Made by a program: the position numbers and the translations under genes
Notes under the pieces: model-generated
Told to the model about the DNA's origin: nothing
The model's input: the letters and a program-made list of their open reading frames with translations, nothing else
Database searches by the model: none
Part shown: piece after piece, positions 11,957 through 23,397 of the stretch
How positions within the stretch are numbered: position 1 is the first letter of the stretch
Layout of the letters: the number at the start of each line of letters is the position of its first letter
Assembly (NCBI GenBank): GCA_009193035.1
Contig: SWDT01000068.1
Span: 62,001-126,000 of the forward strand
Length of the DNA: 64,000 bases
From: Halicephalobus mephisto
Taxonomy: Eukaryota; Nematoda; Chromadorea; Rhabditida; Panagrolaimidae
Reading direction: 5' to 3'

Positions 11957-13435
11957 GTTGTTTGATTGAGGTCTTGACGCGAACAGTCTACTGCTAGCAT
12001 TGCTTTTTATATTTAGTGGATAAAGATCCCAGTTTTATTTTTAAAAAGCTCTACAAATAGTAAACTACAACTAAAATATTATGTTAAATTCAAATAAAAT
12101 CGCCGTTCATGTCAAGACCAAAATTGAACAACTTACTCGTTGTATTAATTTTTGAATGATGAAAGTTACAAAACGACAAGTGGAAAAACTGTCAATATTT
12201 GTACGGGAACCTCTGTCCAAATCCAGTCCCAATTGTTGCGGCAATCTAATCCATTGATTGTTTGAATTTGAAATTGTTCCTTTGTCCTTGCTCGGTGAAA
12301 TACATCATTCACGAGTTTTCATCGAACCGTACTTGAAATGGAGCACAATGTATAAGAATTTTCCAGCAGATACGCTCGAAAATAAAACAGTTTGTTGTGA
12401 AGGAAGTATTTTTAGGGATTTTTAATGAATTCTTTTTGAAATAGATTTTAAAATTTAATCTCGAGATAAAAAGTATATTTTATGTTAAGATAGCATTTTG
12501 AACTGCTGAAAAACATACTTTTGTAGATATTGAAGAAGTTCAAAAAATTTACTAAGCGAATAAAACAAGTTCTTTAACTTTATCCTACGTGAACGATTTT
12601 CTTATTTGATTTTAACATGAAAATTTAGTTTAAATTTATTGTAATTTGGGAAACTTTTTTTAAGAATAAAGGTTGGATTATGTTCTATTTAATAAATGAA
12701 AAAAAAATCAAAATATACTTCAAAAATAAAAATAAAATTCGACTGCGAATTTACTTTTTCCATTTATTCATCTTTTTTCCAATCATCAATAAGGACTTTA
12801 TTTTTTAAATTTTAAACTTAAAAAAATTAAGTAAAATTACAAAACTACAAAATGAAATTAATCCGATACTGTAGTTAAATAATTATTGATAATTTGACAG
12901 AAACATTTTTAATAAACTGAACAATGATAGAAAATCACTGTAATTTTCCACAATGATGTGATAGAAAATCTTGTCATTATTTACATTTTAATATACTCTT
13001 CAAAGTTCTCTAAATTATATTTAAATTAGTCTTAATCAGAACTGTTAGTTTTTTAATATTTGATTTTCAGTGTTTAGATTCAATTCAAAAAATTGCCTAA
13101 AGCAATGTGATCTGACATTTGAAAAGTAACTTATTCAATAGCGACGAAAACAATCTTTCGTTTCAATTTTAATAAAACCATTTCTAGTAAGGTATTTCAG
13201 TTTATCAATTAATTTTGTAGAATTTAATAATTCCTCATCTTATTATTCTTAAAGAAGTCGCATTTACAACTCATTTGAACACAAAAGATAACACATTCTC
13301 CTTGCAAAAGTAAATTATTTCTTCTTAGATTCTTTCTAAAGTTTTTAACTTTCATAAATCCATAATTACTTCTATTTTCTCCATTTTCAATTAAAACAAT
13401 TTTATCCGATTATCAAACAAATCTATATATATTGT

Positions 13436-13645
13436 GTTGGATTGCACACAATCTATTTGAGTGCAAGCCACACAGCGTTGATGCCGAAGGGAAATACTCT
13501 GAGGATCAACGAAAGGTGTACGATTGCGAGTTGGAGATAATTTTAAAATTGCGCAATAGTTTTGTAGAGTTGTGATTTATCTCGTGCCTCTGGGCCTGTA
13601 AAGTTGTTTTATATATTTCTCGTCTACACGCGGATCCGGAACCCC
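13436..13645. other. higher-G+C block of unknown nature
   Basis: Begins TGTTGGATTGCACACAATC and runs to about CGGATCCGGAACCCC. It stands out in composition from several kilobases of AT-rich DNA. It contains no open frame. The TGTTGG start recalls the solo LTRs in this window, but I could not find a matching CA-ending terminus with a target duplication. Confidence 0.3.
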
Positions 13646-13714
13646 TAGCTATGATCTAAAATATTGTTTTTACCGATTTTTCTGCTTAAAATTTCTGGAG
13701 CATGGGTAGTCTGG

Positions 13715-13976
13715 ATTTGCATCAAGATGTTATAACACTTGAGGAGTTACACATTTCTACGGAGACCATAGATTTCTGCTGTTAAGCGATTAAATCATTT
13801 TTATTCTTTCATAGATTTTAGGCAAAAGAAGGAAAGGTCCTCGATTGGTATAAGCCAAACTCGAACCTATGGAGAGCTGGACTTTTTCAAAGACTGACTC
13901 TCTAACATTTTAGTATTGCCTCTCAGGCTTTCTGTCTAGGCCGTTTGCGGTTTAATTCTGTTTTTTATGCTTACAG
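13715..13976 (+). repeat. dispersed repeat with tRNA-like 3' end, copy 3 (damaged)
   Basis: Recognisable middle (aaaggtcctcgattgg, actctctaacattttag) and 3' part (tctgtctaggccgtttgcgg), but about 25 bases of the tRNA-like block are missing and the head is degraded. Confidence 0.65.
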
Positions 13977-14962
13977 AGTCATATCGGATTCCCAAATACT
14001 AAGGATATCACTCGAGAAACTTTTGCTTTCATAACATTACATTATAGTCAGCATTCATAAGATTCTCATCTAATTTATCTGTTATAATTGAATTATAAAT
14101 TAGATTATAAAATAGTTCTAGTTTTGAAAACAACTTTCATCTCGTCTTTTAATCCACTGACTTGCATTTTTAAGCTCGGATTTCTTCCAAAATTTTTCTT
14201 ATCAGTTTATCTTCTTACAAAAATGAAGGTATTTGTAAAATAAAACTCAGATTTCTAGAAATTGAATGCTTATTTTTAGCCAGAAGTCTACAAAGAACTT
14301 TAATCTGCACGTAGAAACAGTACATGATATACAACATATCAATAAGTTAAAATACCACTGATGTGTTGGATATATTAGTTTCTGACTGATATGTTGAATA
14401 TAACACATCTATACGTTAGGATCTATATGTATATCAATACATTAAAGCTACTTTTGCATGCTATCATCAATTTCGTCGACAAAATTCAGAAATTAAATGA
14501 TTTATCGGAAAAAATTCTTAAACTCTTATATAAATTGGATATGCAGATTCTATTAAACTTTTACCTCAAATATAATGATCAGAAATCAGAATTTCTTATT
14601 AACAAAGTACTGGAAGTTTGTTATGATTTTTTCGTATTTAAAATTTTGACTCTGTTATTCACGACTATATATCAGATTCGATACTTAAGGATATATCGAA
14701 ATCTAAATACTTTCTCTTACGAAGAAGAATATCCTCCAAACAACTTTTAATGATTTTAAATCTTTATGAATTTTTAAAAAAATACATTCAATAACAATCA
14801 TCATTTATTGGTATTTCATAATCCTAATACTGATGACACTTGGCATTTGTTTTGATTTTATAGTATATTGAAATAAGGTTTATGAAACTAACCCTTAGGG
14901 AATAAAGAAACAAAGATTAAGAATCCGTAAAATCAATCATATGAATCTAAGAATGAGAGCTA

Positions 14963-17300
14963 TTATTCTGGTCTATAGAACATGAGTTTCTCGGGGGGTA
15001 CTCCGTGGAGGTACTGAACTTGGGCAATGTTGGAATAGGCTCTGGCACTGAATTTCAATTGGTTTGTGAAATCCAGAGCTCTCCTCCAGTGGTTCTTCAG
15101 AAGACAAAAGTAGGTGGCTGGTTGGAAGGTCCAATACAGTTTATGGACGACCAGTTCCCCTCTTCTGACAAGGTTCGGGAGATCTCCGATCCCGAACACA
15201 CAGGAAGCAGCCACGAATTTCCCCTTGCACTTCTTGCTTCCTTCCCACACTTGGTATCTGGAGATGTAGTACTGAGTTGGGAGAAATGTTTCGTCGGGTC
15301 CTAGTTTGTAGAGTTTGAAAGGAAGCTCTTTCCCGGTCCTGATGAGTTTATCATTGATTTTTTTGTATAAGAGAAGAGCTGTAGCGTTGAATCCGCCAGG
15401 CATCGGGAGGACATCAGGATTTCCAGCGATACTCGTCCAGATAGATTCATCAGGACAGTTGGTATGTTTCAAGAAGTTTAGTAACTCTGTCACGATGGTA
15501 GAGTTGGTCATGAAGTCTGCAGATGCTCTGGAGAAGGTGGCACTCAAACTAGCTTTGAAAAGCTTCACTGGAGGTTCTCCTTTCTGAAAAAATTGCGTTA
15601 CAAAAAATATTAACTTCCGATTTTTCCAAACAAATTGCAGCTACATATCACGAAATCCTTGTTCTGAATCCATTATTCATGTTTTCTGAGCGTTTCTAAA
15701 AACCATCCATATATGAATCTAAACATCTTTGAAACCATTCACATATCCGTTGAAACATTTCTAAAAGCTTCTTCCATATATGAATCTATGCTTTTTTAAA
15801 AATCATCCATATATGAATTTGTCTTTAAAAGTTCTTTTATATATGAACCTAAACATCTTTAAAAACTGTTTCCATATATGAATCTGTTTTTTTGTTTCTT
15901 CTAAAATCTAAATATTCTCTGGCCTAAATATCATCCATAATTTTGAAATTTCATATTTCTTATTAAAGCAACTGACTAGACAATTATAATCAATGTGAAA
16001 ACACGCCTTATTGTGAAAAAGTACAATTAAAAATTAACTTTAAGTGAAAAAATTGAAAATAAAAGTATAAGCTGGACAAGCAGGTAAGATTTCCTTCCTT
16101 TTAGGCGCGTGATATATTGAATTATGTTCATTTACCTAATTCGCTTTGGCAAAACAGATTTTTCAGTAAAAAGGGCAAATACGGTCCTTAATAAGTATTT
16201 CACAAATTGCAAAATTGAATACATAACTATTATAGGAGAAATGCAAATAAATTTACTGAATTTATAAAAAACGAAAAACTCACGAAATGCTTCATTCTCC
16301 CTTTCTGGAAAGCACTGATTTCGCTGATGAAGGCTCCGTCGAGTTGCTTGAATATCCTGACCATCTCTAGGTTGGTCTTGAGGGGTAGGTCGACTCCACT
16401 GAGGTACTGGAAGTACTTCCAAGGGTGGTTCATCTGCGAGAGGTACTTGACAGCTCCTGTGATTCCCCTCACGATCCCGTACCCACACCAGTTGATCTTC
16501 GTAGTGTGCTGCAATGGACGCTTCGATTAGACACGCTGATGGAGGACTCACGAGAACATGGATGTTCTTGAAGCAGTCCCCGAGGATGTTCAGTCTCCTC
16601 TTGTACTCCTCGGGGGAATCCCCGTCGACGACGATCACGAAAATGTTCTGGGGCTGGTAGATGGCCGACACCATGTACACAACCTGCGCTATCTCCTTGT
16701 GCACCACAACCCCGTAGGCTAGAGGAAAGTCGGCTTCTTCCTGGGTGAACGGCTCTTTCGGGAACACGTAAAAGGACTTCAAAGCCTTGCATTGGTCAGT
16801 GGAGTTCTCGATGGTTTTCCAGATATCCCGGACCTCTTCCGGCAAGGTCCAGTTCTTCGCCTTTTGGACTTTTTCTTCGTTTTCAGCTTTGATAACGACG
16901 TCGCAATCGACGGAATTGAAAGTGGGAATCCGATCGAACATCGCCTCCACGTGTTTCTTCAGGGTTTTCGGATTCTTCAAAACCACCACACTTTTCGAAG
17001 TCACTTTCACGCTATAAAAATAAATTTACAAAACACAACATATTCGACAAAATTTGAAAAAGTATTTTTAAATAAGTTCCAAAAATGATAAAATTTTAAA
17101 AACATTCAATGAGTTTTAAAGAATTCTAGAAACTTCTATAATGTTCAAAAATCTTGTCAAACGATCGTAATTTGAAAAGTTTTGTGAAAATAAATTTAAA
17201 AAACTCACAAACTAGAACTGAGGATGGAGATCCCGAAGACGATGAGACTGACCCCTGCGATAAAGTAAAGAAATTGTTTCCATTTTAGTTGGCATCTCAT
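14963..17300 (-). CDS. GT14 core-2/I-branching-type glycosyltransferase A
   Basis: Type II Golgi membrane enzyme of CAZy family GT14 (beta-1,6-N-acetylglucosaminyltransferase-type fold). Exons in transcript order 17300-17209, 17011-16552, 16508-16284, 15583-14963; phases 2,0,0; about 465 residues. A short cytosolic MRCQLKWKQF is followed by a signal anchor (LYFIAGVSLIVFGISIL). Exon 2 ends with the QPQNIFVIVVDGD region, exon 3 has the diagnostic YFQYLSGVDLPLKTNLEM loop and GAFISE, exon 4 the C-terminal PDESIWTSIAGNPDVLPMPGG. Intron 2 is only 43 bases. Exon structure is identical to gene C at 53870-56333 (exon 2 and exon 3 the same lengths). The base before the ATG follows ATTTCAG, a likely trans-splice site. 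No lesion seen; acceptor sugar unknown. Confidence 0.9.
15690..15905. repeat. degenerate tandem repeat in intron 3 of GT14 gene A
   Basis: Short imperfect units of the form (C)CATATATGAATCTAAACAT with AT-rich spacers, at least five times. Similar TATATGGAATTT units occur in the CUB/LDLa intron at 1020-1200. Confidence 0.6.
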
Positions 17301-18553
17301 TCTGAAATAATTTAAATTTTGAAAATTATTCAACAATGAAAAAAATTAAAAATTCTAAACTCCAATAAAAAAATCATTTAAAAAATTAAATTTTGATTTT
17401 TTCAAATACAGAAAGTATTAAACTTTTTATAATCTTAAAAAAGTAAAAAACAATGAAACTCGTATTTTTAGAAATTACACATTGTTGGAAATATATCTGG
17501 ATATGGATTTTCGAAAATTATTAGTTTTGGTTCTAATTTCAATAATTTCTACAGTATTCTAGAAGTTATCAATTTTTCATTATAGAAAAAGTAAATTCTA
17601 CAAAATTTCTCCGAAACTTATCATGATGGAAATTATTAGAATCATCCACTCAAGATCAAAAATATGGAAATTTATGATTTATGCAATTCTATGATTCTCA
17701 TCTGATGGTAAAAAATAAAAATCTCTGTTACAGGGTTTCCAAGAATTGTCCTAGAGTTTTAAATTTTTTAATTCAGATAAAAAGTAGATGTTCGAAAAAT
17801 TGTTCTGCTATGACAGTTATCTTACAGAATCCAACGTCTAGCGTACGGCATTTCGGACTTACGTTTGTCTCAAACTTGGATAACTAAATCAATATAATAA
17901 ACGCGGAATAAAAGAGAAAGCAAATGATTACAATTAATACCTTTTTCTGCGACTAAGTAGTTTTTCTAAATAAATAGCGTTATCATCATTCTAATCAATA
18001 GAATTATATATCTACGTGTCTGGAAAATTCCAAAAACATCGTATTTGAAATTATACTAAAGTGCAAAAATATTCTGTTATGAAGTTCTCAAAAATCGTTT
18101 TAAAGTAAATTTTATAATTTTCTAATTAGAATTTAAAACTGAATTTTAATAATGCTAGATTTCAGAAATATTTAATAGATTCTACAGAATTCTAAAATCT
18201 TCTACAATATTATCTAATCACATCTAAAAATTCTTAACAATTTTATTATTTAAAATCCGTGATTACAATATTTTTCAAAAAATTAATTTTCACAAATTTC
18301 CACCAATATTTGAGAGTCCAAAGGTATCAATTGAGCGACTAAAGTATTATCAATGATTTTTTATAACTCTTAGGACTGGGCTTTTAGCGATAATGTTCCA
18401 ACAATAACATACATTTCATCCAAAAAAATCAACCAAATTCGATCAATATTAATTACTTTTTCAAATATTTTAATAATGAACTAATTGTGAATTTAAAACT
18501 AGAGATGATTTGAATTTTCGAAGATGTCTAAAAAGTTAATTCGTTTATTTATA
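17301..18553. other. AT-rich intergenic stretch
   Basis: No gene, RNA or recognisable mobile element seen. Confidence 0.45.
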
Positions 18554-19416
18554 TTAAGTCGGTGCATAAATTCCTGATCATTTTTTAAAACATTTTCCGG
18601 AACTTTCTGAAATATCGTTTGATGAGTATATAAGAGTTACCTTGGTTATTTTATTGCTGCGCTCTAATTCATTGCAAGCCTTAGTAGGGATGAGAAAATT
18701 GATTTGGACCGGAAGCAACTTCGGACCCTTACACTCTATAAATCCCGCTTGAAGCATATAGCAACTGATGGAATTCAAAACATGTAGTGCGATGGGTATC
18801 AATATTCTCTCTTACTGTACTGTGAAGGATTGGTTTCATACGTTCAAGAATAGCGACTACGAACTTGAAGACAAACCCCACATCGGACGACCGATGGAGC
18901 TAGATGAAGACCGATTTCGCGATCTTATTACCGAGGATCCGCGATAATTGAGCCGTGAACTGGGAGAGTTTCTTGACTATGATTGTACCATAATATTGCG
19001 GCACTTGACAAGTCTTGGCAAAATTTGGAAATATGGAGTGTGATACCACATGCGTTGATCCTTGGTCAGTTTAACAACTGAGCTGGAGCGTACTTATAAC
19101 TCTTGACAATACGTCGTACATCTCAATGGCTGAACAATCTTATCATCAAGGATGAGAAGTACATTTCCTATGTTAACTATACAAGGAAGCGCTAATGACT
19201 GAGTCCTTCAAAATCTGGAGTTTCAACCTCAAAACCTGATTTGCGCCTTAAAATCGTCTTACGCAGCGTCTAGTGAGGATGTGAAAATCTTATTCAATGG
19301 GAGATTCTGCTAGATGAAATGACAACCATAGCTGAACTATACTGTAAATAATTGGACGGATTGTCTCAGAAATCCGGAAAAAGTATCAATCATGTTCATT
19401 TCCTTCACGACAATGC

Positions 19417-19663
19417 GTGCGCTTATGTTGTCAAATACATACGCATCAAACTCTTCGAGCTAGGATAGGAAGTATTGATGCACCTGCCGCATTCACCAGA
19501 CTTAGCTCCTTCGGACTACCATTTGTTTTTGGCTTTAAGCGATCATTTGCGGAACAAAAAATTCGACGATCAAAAACATTTCAAAAACAAGATCTCACAT
19601 TTTTTCGCATCAAAGCAACCGAAATTTTATGCAAATGGTATCAAATCCTTGCCTGAAAAATGA
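19417..19663 (+). pseudogene. mariner transposase C-terminal remnant
   Basis: Split over two frames: an upstream HDNA motif, a TAG stop within the GYEVLMHLPHSPDLAPSDYHLF region, and an FYANGIKSLPEKW-like end. Part of the 18554-19934 element. Confidence 0.75.
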
Positions 19664-19721
19664 CAGCAAGTAGTAGATAGTAATGGTCAATATATTAGTT
19701 AATTATTGTTCTTTGCTTTAA

Positions 19722-19872
19722 CACGTTGACTACCGAGCGTGTTTTTGGCTGGCGGCCGATTGGGACCAGCCGTTTTTTTGGCGTTCGTTTCTTACGACTC
19801 ATTTCTGGGTCGTATTGTCCCAATGCGCCACCAACTTACGACCCAGAAATGACTCGTATTGTCGTCAACGTG
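19722..19872. mobile_element. piggyBac-type MITE nested in the mariner
   Basis: A 151-base element flanked on both sides by TTAA (19718-19721, 19873-19876), with terminal inverted repeats CACGTTGACTAC / GTCGTCAACGTG (11 of 12 paired). Inside is a second hairpin, ACGACTCATTTCTGGGTCGT facing ACGACCCAGAAATGACTCGT. TTAA target duplication is the hallmark of piggyBac transposition. A related right end lies at about 42285-42352. Confidence 0.7.
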
Positions 19873-19936
19873 TTAAAGAAGCATAAATTTAAAATATATT
19901 GAAAAAATGGCCAGAAAATCATATACCGACCTAATA

Positions 19937-20598
19937 TAATAATGGCAAACTTTATAAACTAATTGAAAGTCATTTTCGGAGTTTCTTCAGAGTTTATGCA
20001 ACAACTTTAGGATATATTAATATATGCCACATCTGAAAAGCATCAAAATCATTATTATTTTTGATTAATAAAAAGTCAAAATGATAAATTAGGAATCTAC
20101 CTGTGTAGTTACTTAAGCGGTAGTTGTAGACTTCTTCATTTTGAATTCCTTTCACTTGTTTATAGTAAACATCTCCTTTGGTAAGAGATCAGAATGACCA
20201 ATGAAATATCACGGATATTTCTACTTTTTGTTTTGGATTTATCCTATTGCAAAACAAAGGGTCTCGAAAACTAATTCTAAAATTAATAGTATTTCTTCGA
20301 AAAATTGCCTTCAAATCACGAATTCCGTGATTTTATATTTTCTAGTGATATTTTATTCGAAGAATTTATGAAGTGAATTTCCTATCACTATCGTAAAGTG
20401 ATTAATCAAATACTCGTTTTATAGGCTTTGAAACGTATTTCTATATTCACAAACAAAGTTAATTAGATATATAGGATGGATTTCAGGCTCCATCACAAGC
20501 TACATCTGTTTGTCACTGCCTAAAGTGTCTGATGTACTGTAGCTTTTCTAATGTCTGTAATTTGTATTTTCATTTTATCTTTATCATTAACAATAAAT
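19937..20598. other. AT-rich intergenic stretch
   Basis: Between the mariner and the 3' end of the DUF229 gene; nothing recognised. Confidence 0.45.
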
Positions 20599-23397
20599 CT
20601 AATTGAGACATTTACAAAGTTCCTCCAATATGAAGGTTTCTGGACATAATTCCGATTGAAGCCATGGTGGAGAATTCAGCTGCATTTCTTGAGTCTTGTT
20701 TGAATACTGTACCCTCATAAGGAGTTTCATATCGAGCTCTTCTTTTTTGACCTTCTGCCGAATCCTCAATTCAATGGTAAATTCAATTTCAAAGACATCA
20801 CGAGCAATCTTATCTTTATTCTTCACTTTTTCCCACTCATGTATATATCGTATTCCAACCTTGGACATTTTAGAAATAGTATACCAGGTTCTTGCGGAAG
20901 AGATCGTGTATTGATAGCTGGAGATACAAGTATCATTCAATGAAGTCTTGAGGTAATCAGCGGCAAGATATTTTAATGAATCCTGAAAGGATTATTTAAT
21001 TAAAGGCATAGAAATTTCTTAACTTTAGTTCTAATATGAATAATGCAGCTACTATTTTTGGCGCTGTTTTTAATAGTTTCGGAATGGTTCTTTTCTATCT
21101 TTTATAACTCTTGAATAGAACAAGATAAATGAAAGTTAGAAAACATAAAAAGTTAAAAAAGCATCCTGGAGCTATCGAAAAAGTGTCAGAAGCAATGAAA
21201 TTATTATTGATACTGAAATCACAACGAAAAAACTTAGTCTACCCTTTTATTTAAATAACAAACCTCGAATCCTTTCCTTGGAGCAGCCTCGACTTTATCC
21301 ATGCACATGCAGAAATTTTTGGGAATGAAGGCGTCTTTGCAAGTTCTGTTCTTCGGAATCTCTTCAAACAAACTGATTCCATGTGATGTTGGTTTCTTAT
21401 GATTGTCTCCTGTTGTCAGTGCAAAAATTTCCTCAAAGGTTTCATGCACATCGAAATTAGAAGTCAGGCGATTTCTATTTTTTACAAAATTTTGAAATTT
21501 CTCTGGATACTGCAACTTGAATTTTTCTGGGATGTGAATTCCAAAGAAAGACATTCGTTCCTCTATTCTCCCAATAGTGGTCTTCTGGATTGGGCTCTGA
21601 ATATTAAAAAATTAATCAAAGTAAATTAACCAGTGAAATGTACAATTCTCTGTCCATGGTCTCCCATGATGACGAGGAAAGTGTTCTCTAAGACTCCAGC
21701 AGCTTCCATTCTCCCTAAAGCATCAGAAACTGGGATATCGTAAAGTTCCAGATTATTTCCACTTGCATGAGTCAATCCAGTCAAGAAATTAAAAGCGAAA
21801 TGGCATTTGTCAGAATACTTGGTCGAGAACTGCTCCCAGAGTTCTAGCCATTTGGGAAGGATGGGCTGTCCGTTTTTGCATCCAGAAGAAGCATTGAGAT
21901 TTTTGTAAATGTATTGATAATAAGGCCGATAGTAATAATCTGCAATTGGGCTATGGAAGCCCTTAAAGTAGTCATAATGAAAGAGACCGAATCCAGGATT
22001 AGCGATCTCGTCATTCCAAAGAGTTGCACAACCGACCGCTAAAAGTTGTTTCTTATTAAACTGAGCGTCACCACTGATGATGTGTAAATTAGTAATTCAA
22101 AATAAAAATAAAAATAAAAGCCAACCTTTCGCTCTCGCTATTAGACTGATGTTCACGAGGGAGAAATCCTCTTTTATTGCTTTGAGCTCTATGGCACCAT
22201 CATCTTCAACCAAGCCTTTGAATCTAGCACCGAAAACAAGCCCAGAAAGGATGACAAAAAGATTCATTGCACTGTTGTCCCATACCTAAAAGAAATTTAA
22301 CAGATCAATAAATCAACATTTAAATAATAAATTAAGTAATGTTTAAATCGGGACCACTATTTCGAATCTATCTTTAAAGAATGAAGAAATCATTCAATAT
22401 AAGCTTATTGATTCTGAGCCAAACAATGACTGATTACTTTTTCTACCATAATTTTGGTTACTGGTTTTGGAATAAAAATAAAACCAACTTTTGTGTATCC
22501 TTGAAGAATCTGAAAGTCACGTTCTCTCATCCATCTCAAAGTCAAAGGCATATGACGGAAAAATTGATTCCTACTCGTGCTATCGATGATTAGTAAACTG
22601 ATGCTGTACTTATTCTCTCCAGAAATAACAGGAGGATTCAGTCTTGGTTTATCGGAAACCCAAGAGAAGGCATTTAGATAAACTCTATTTCCTTTACTGA
22701 GACATTGAATCAAAAATTGGTCCTTTTGAATGAGAACCCGCTTTCCAATTGGAATCTTAGTCCAGTTACCAACTTCAATGGAGACGGAGGTTTTCGGCCT
22801 CACAGCTCCACTTAGTTCTCTATAGAAGCAGGAAAAATCTTTGATTAAACCTCGATTCGGTTTTGCTACGAGAATTTCCCCGTTTCTATGCTGATGGACG
22901 AGAGGAGATTCTTCATTACTAAATTTACTGCAATCAGTCTCTCTGTAATGGAGAATGTATTTTTGAAGCTCCTTGTCGTCTAAATTAAGTTGTTTATTAA
23001 TAAATAGATATTAACTTCAAACCATGTCTAATAACTGGAAATCTGCATTGGTTATCGAATGAGTGAGATTTGTTGTAATCCAATCTATAAATCCAATCAA
23101 ATGGATCTTCCACAAATTTTATGGTTTTGTCTGTGTTTTCATCAAAAATCGCTTCAGGATCAATTTCCTCATTCTTCAAATCTTCTGCTATTCCTTTTTT
23201 TACAAAAGCTTCATCAAGTATATCTGCTGTGGAGCTTATTTTTGAATGTTGAAAATAATTAGTGGAATTTTTATGCAATAAAACATTAATCAAGAATTGA
23301 ATTATTACGACACCAAATAAAAGCTAAAACTAATTTATAAAACAGAAATAAAATTAAAACGAACCAAACAAAATTGTTGCTTCCTCGAATTAAGCAT
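20599..23397 (-). CDS. DUF229-family protein (alkaline-phosphatase-like fold)
   Basis: Membrane-anchored or secreted member of the nematode-expanded DUF229 family, distantly related to sulfatases and phosphotransferases of the alkaline phosphatase superfamily; substrate unknown. Seven exons in transcript order: 23397-23365, 23323-23023, 22979-22489, 22285-22126, 22038-21644, 21596-21264, 20982-20599, with consistent phases; about 698 residues. N-terminus MLNSRKQQFC plus a hydrophobic LLFGVVIIQFLINVLL is a signal anchor. Superfamily-type metal and nucleophile motifs are in place: LLIIDSTSRNQF (exon 3), LTGLTHASGN (exon 5) and VIMGDHGQR (end of exon 5) running into IQKTTIGRIEERM. The Cys-rich end (CKDAFIPKNFCMCMD) is typical. 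For exon 5 I chose the donor AATT|GTACAT because it aligns without extra residues. Appears intact. Confidence 0.88.

Larger units (their letters stand above)
10135..14962. other. 4.8-kb gene-poor stretch
   Basis: Very AT-rich. It holds a TATA-headed short ORF (11846-11956), a roughly 200-base block of higher G+C at 13436-13645 of unknown nature, and a damaged dispersed-repeat copy (13715-13976). An AT-rich 119-codon open frame at 14391-14750 has no family features. No ankyrin-encoding exons for the TRPA-like gene were found. Confidence 0.5.
18554..19934 (+). mobile_element. mariner-family transposon, inactive
   Basis: Ends match as an inverted repeat of about 32 bases (TTAAGTCGGTGCATAAATTC versus TTAGGTCGGTATATGATTTT) between TA dinucleotides at 18552-18553 and 19935-19936. 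Without the nested MITE the element is about 1.23 kb, the usual mariner size. The coding remnant on the + strand keeps HDNACAYVVKYIRIKLFELG near 19410 and the signature LPHSPDLAPSDYHLF near 19490 (the DD34D region), but has internal stops and frame changes throughout. Confidence 0.85.

Noticed and set aside
14391..14750. 119-codon open frame on the + strand
   Set aside because: Composition is what AT-rich DNA gives by chance (Leu/Ile/Asn/Lys/Tyr); no splice context, no family motif.
14391..14960. Continuation of the TRPA-like gene or its ankyrin exons upstream
   Set aside because: No ankyrin consensus (GxTPLHxAA) in any minus-strand frame between 10.1 and 14.9 kb.
16469..16792. Arg/Gly-rich frame overlapping GT14 gene A
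   Set aside because: Shadow of the real exon 2 in another frame of the same strand.
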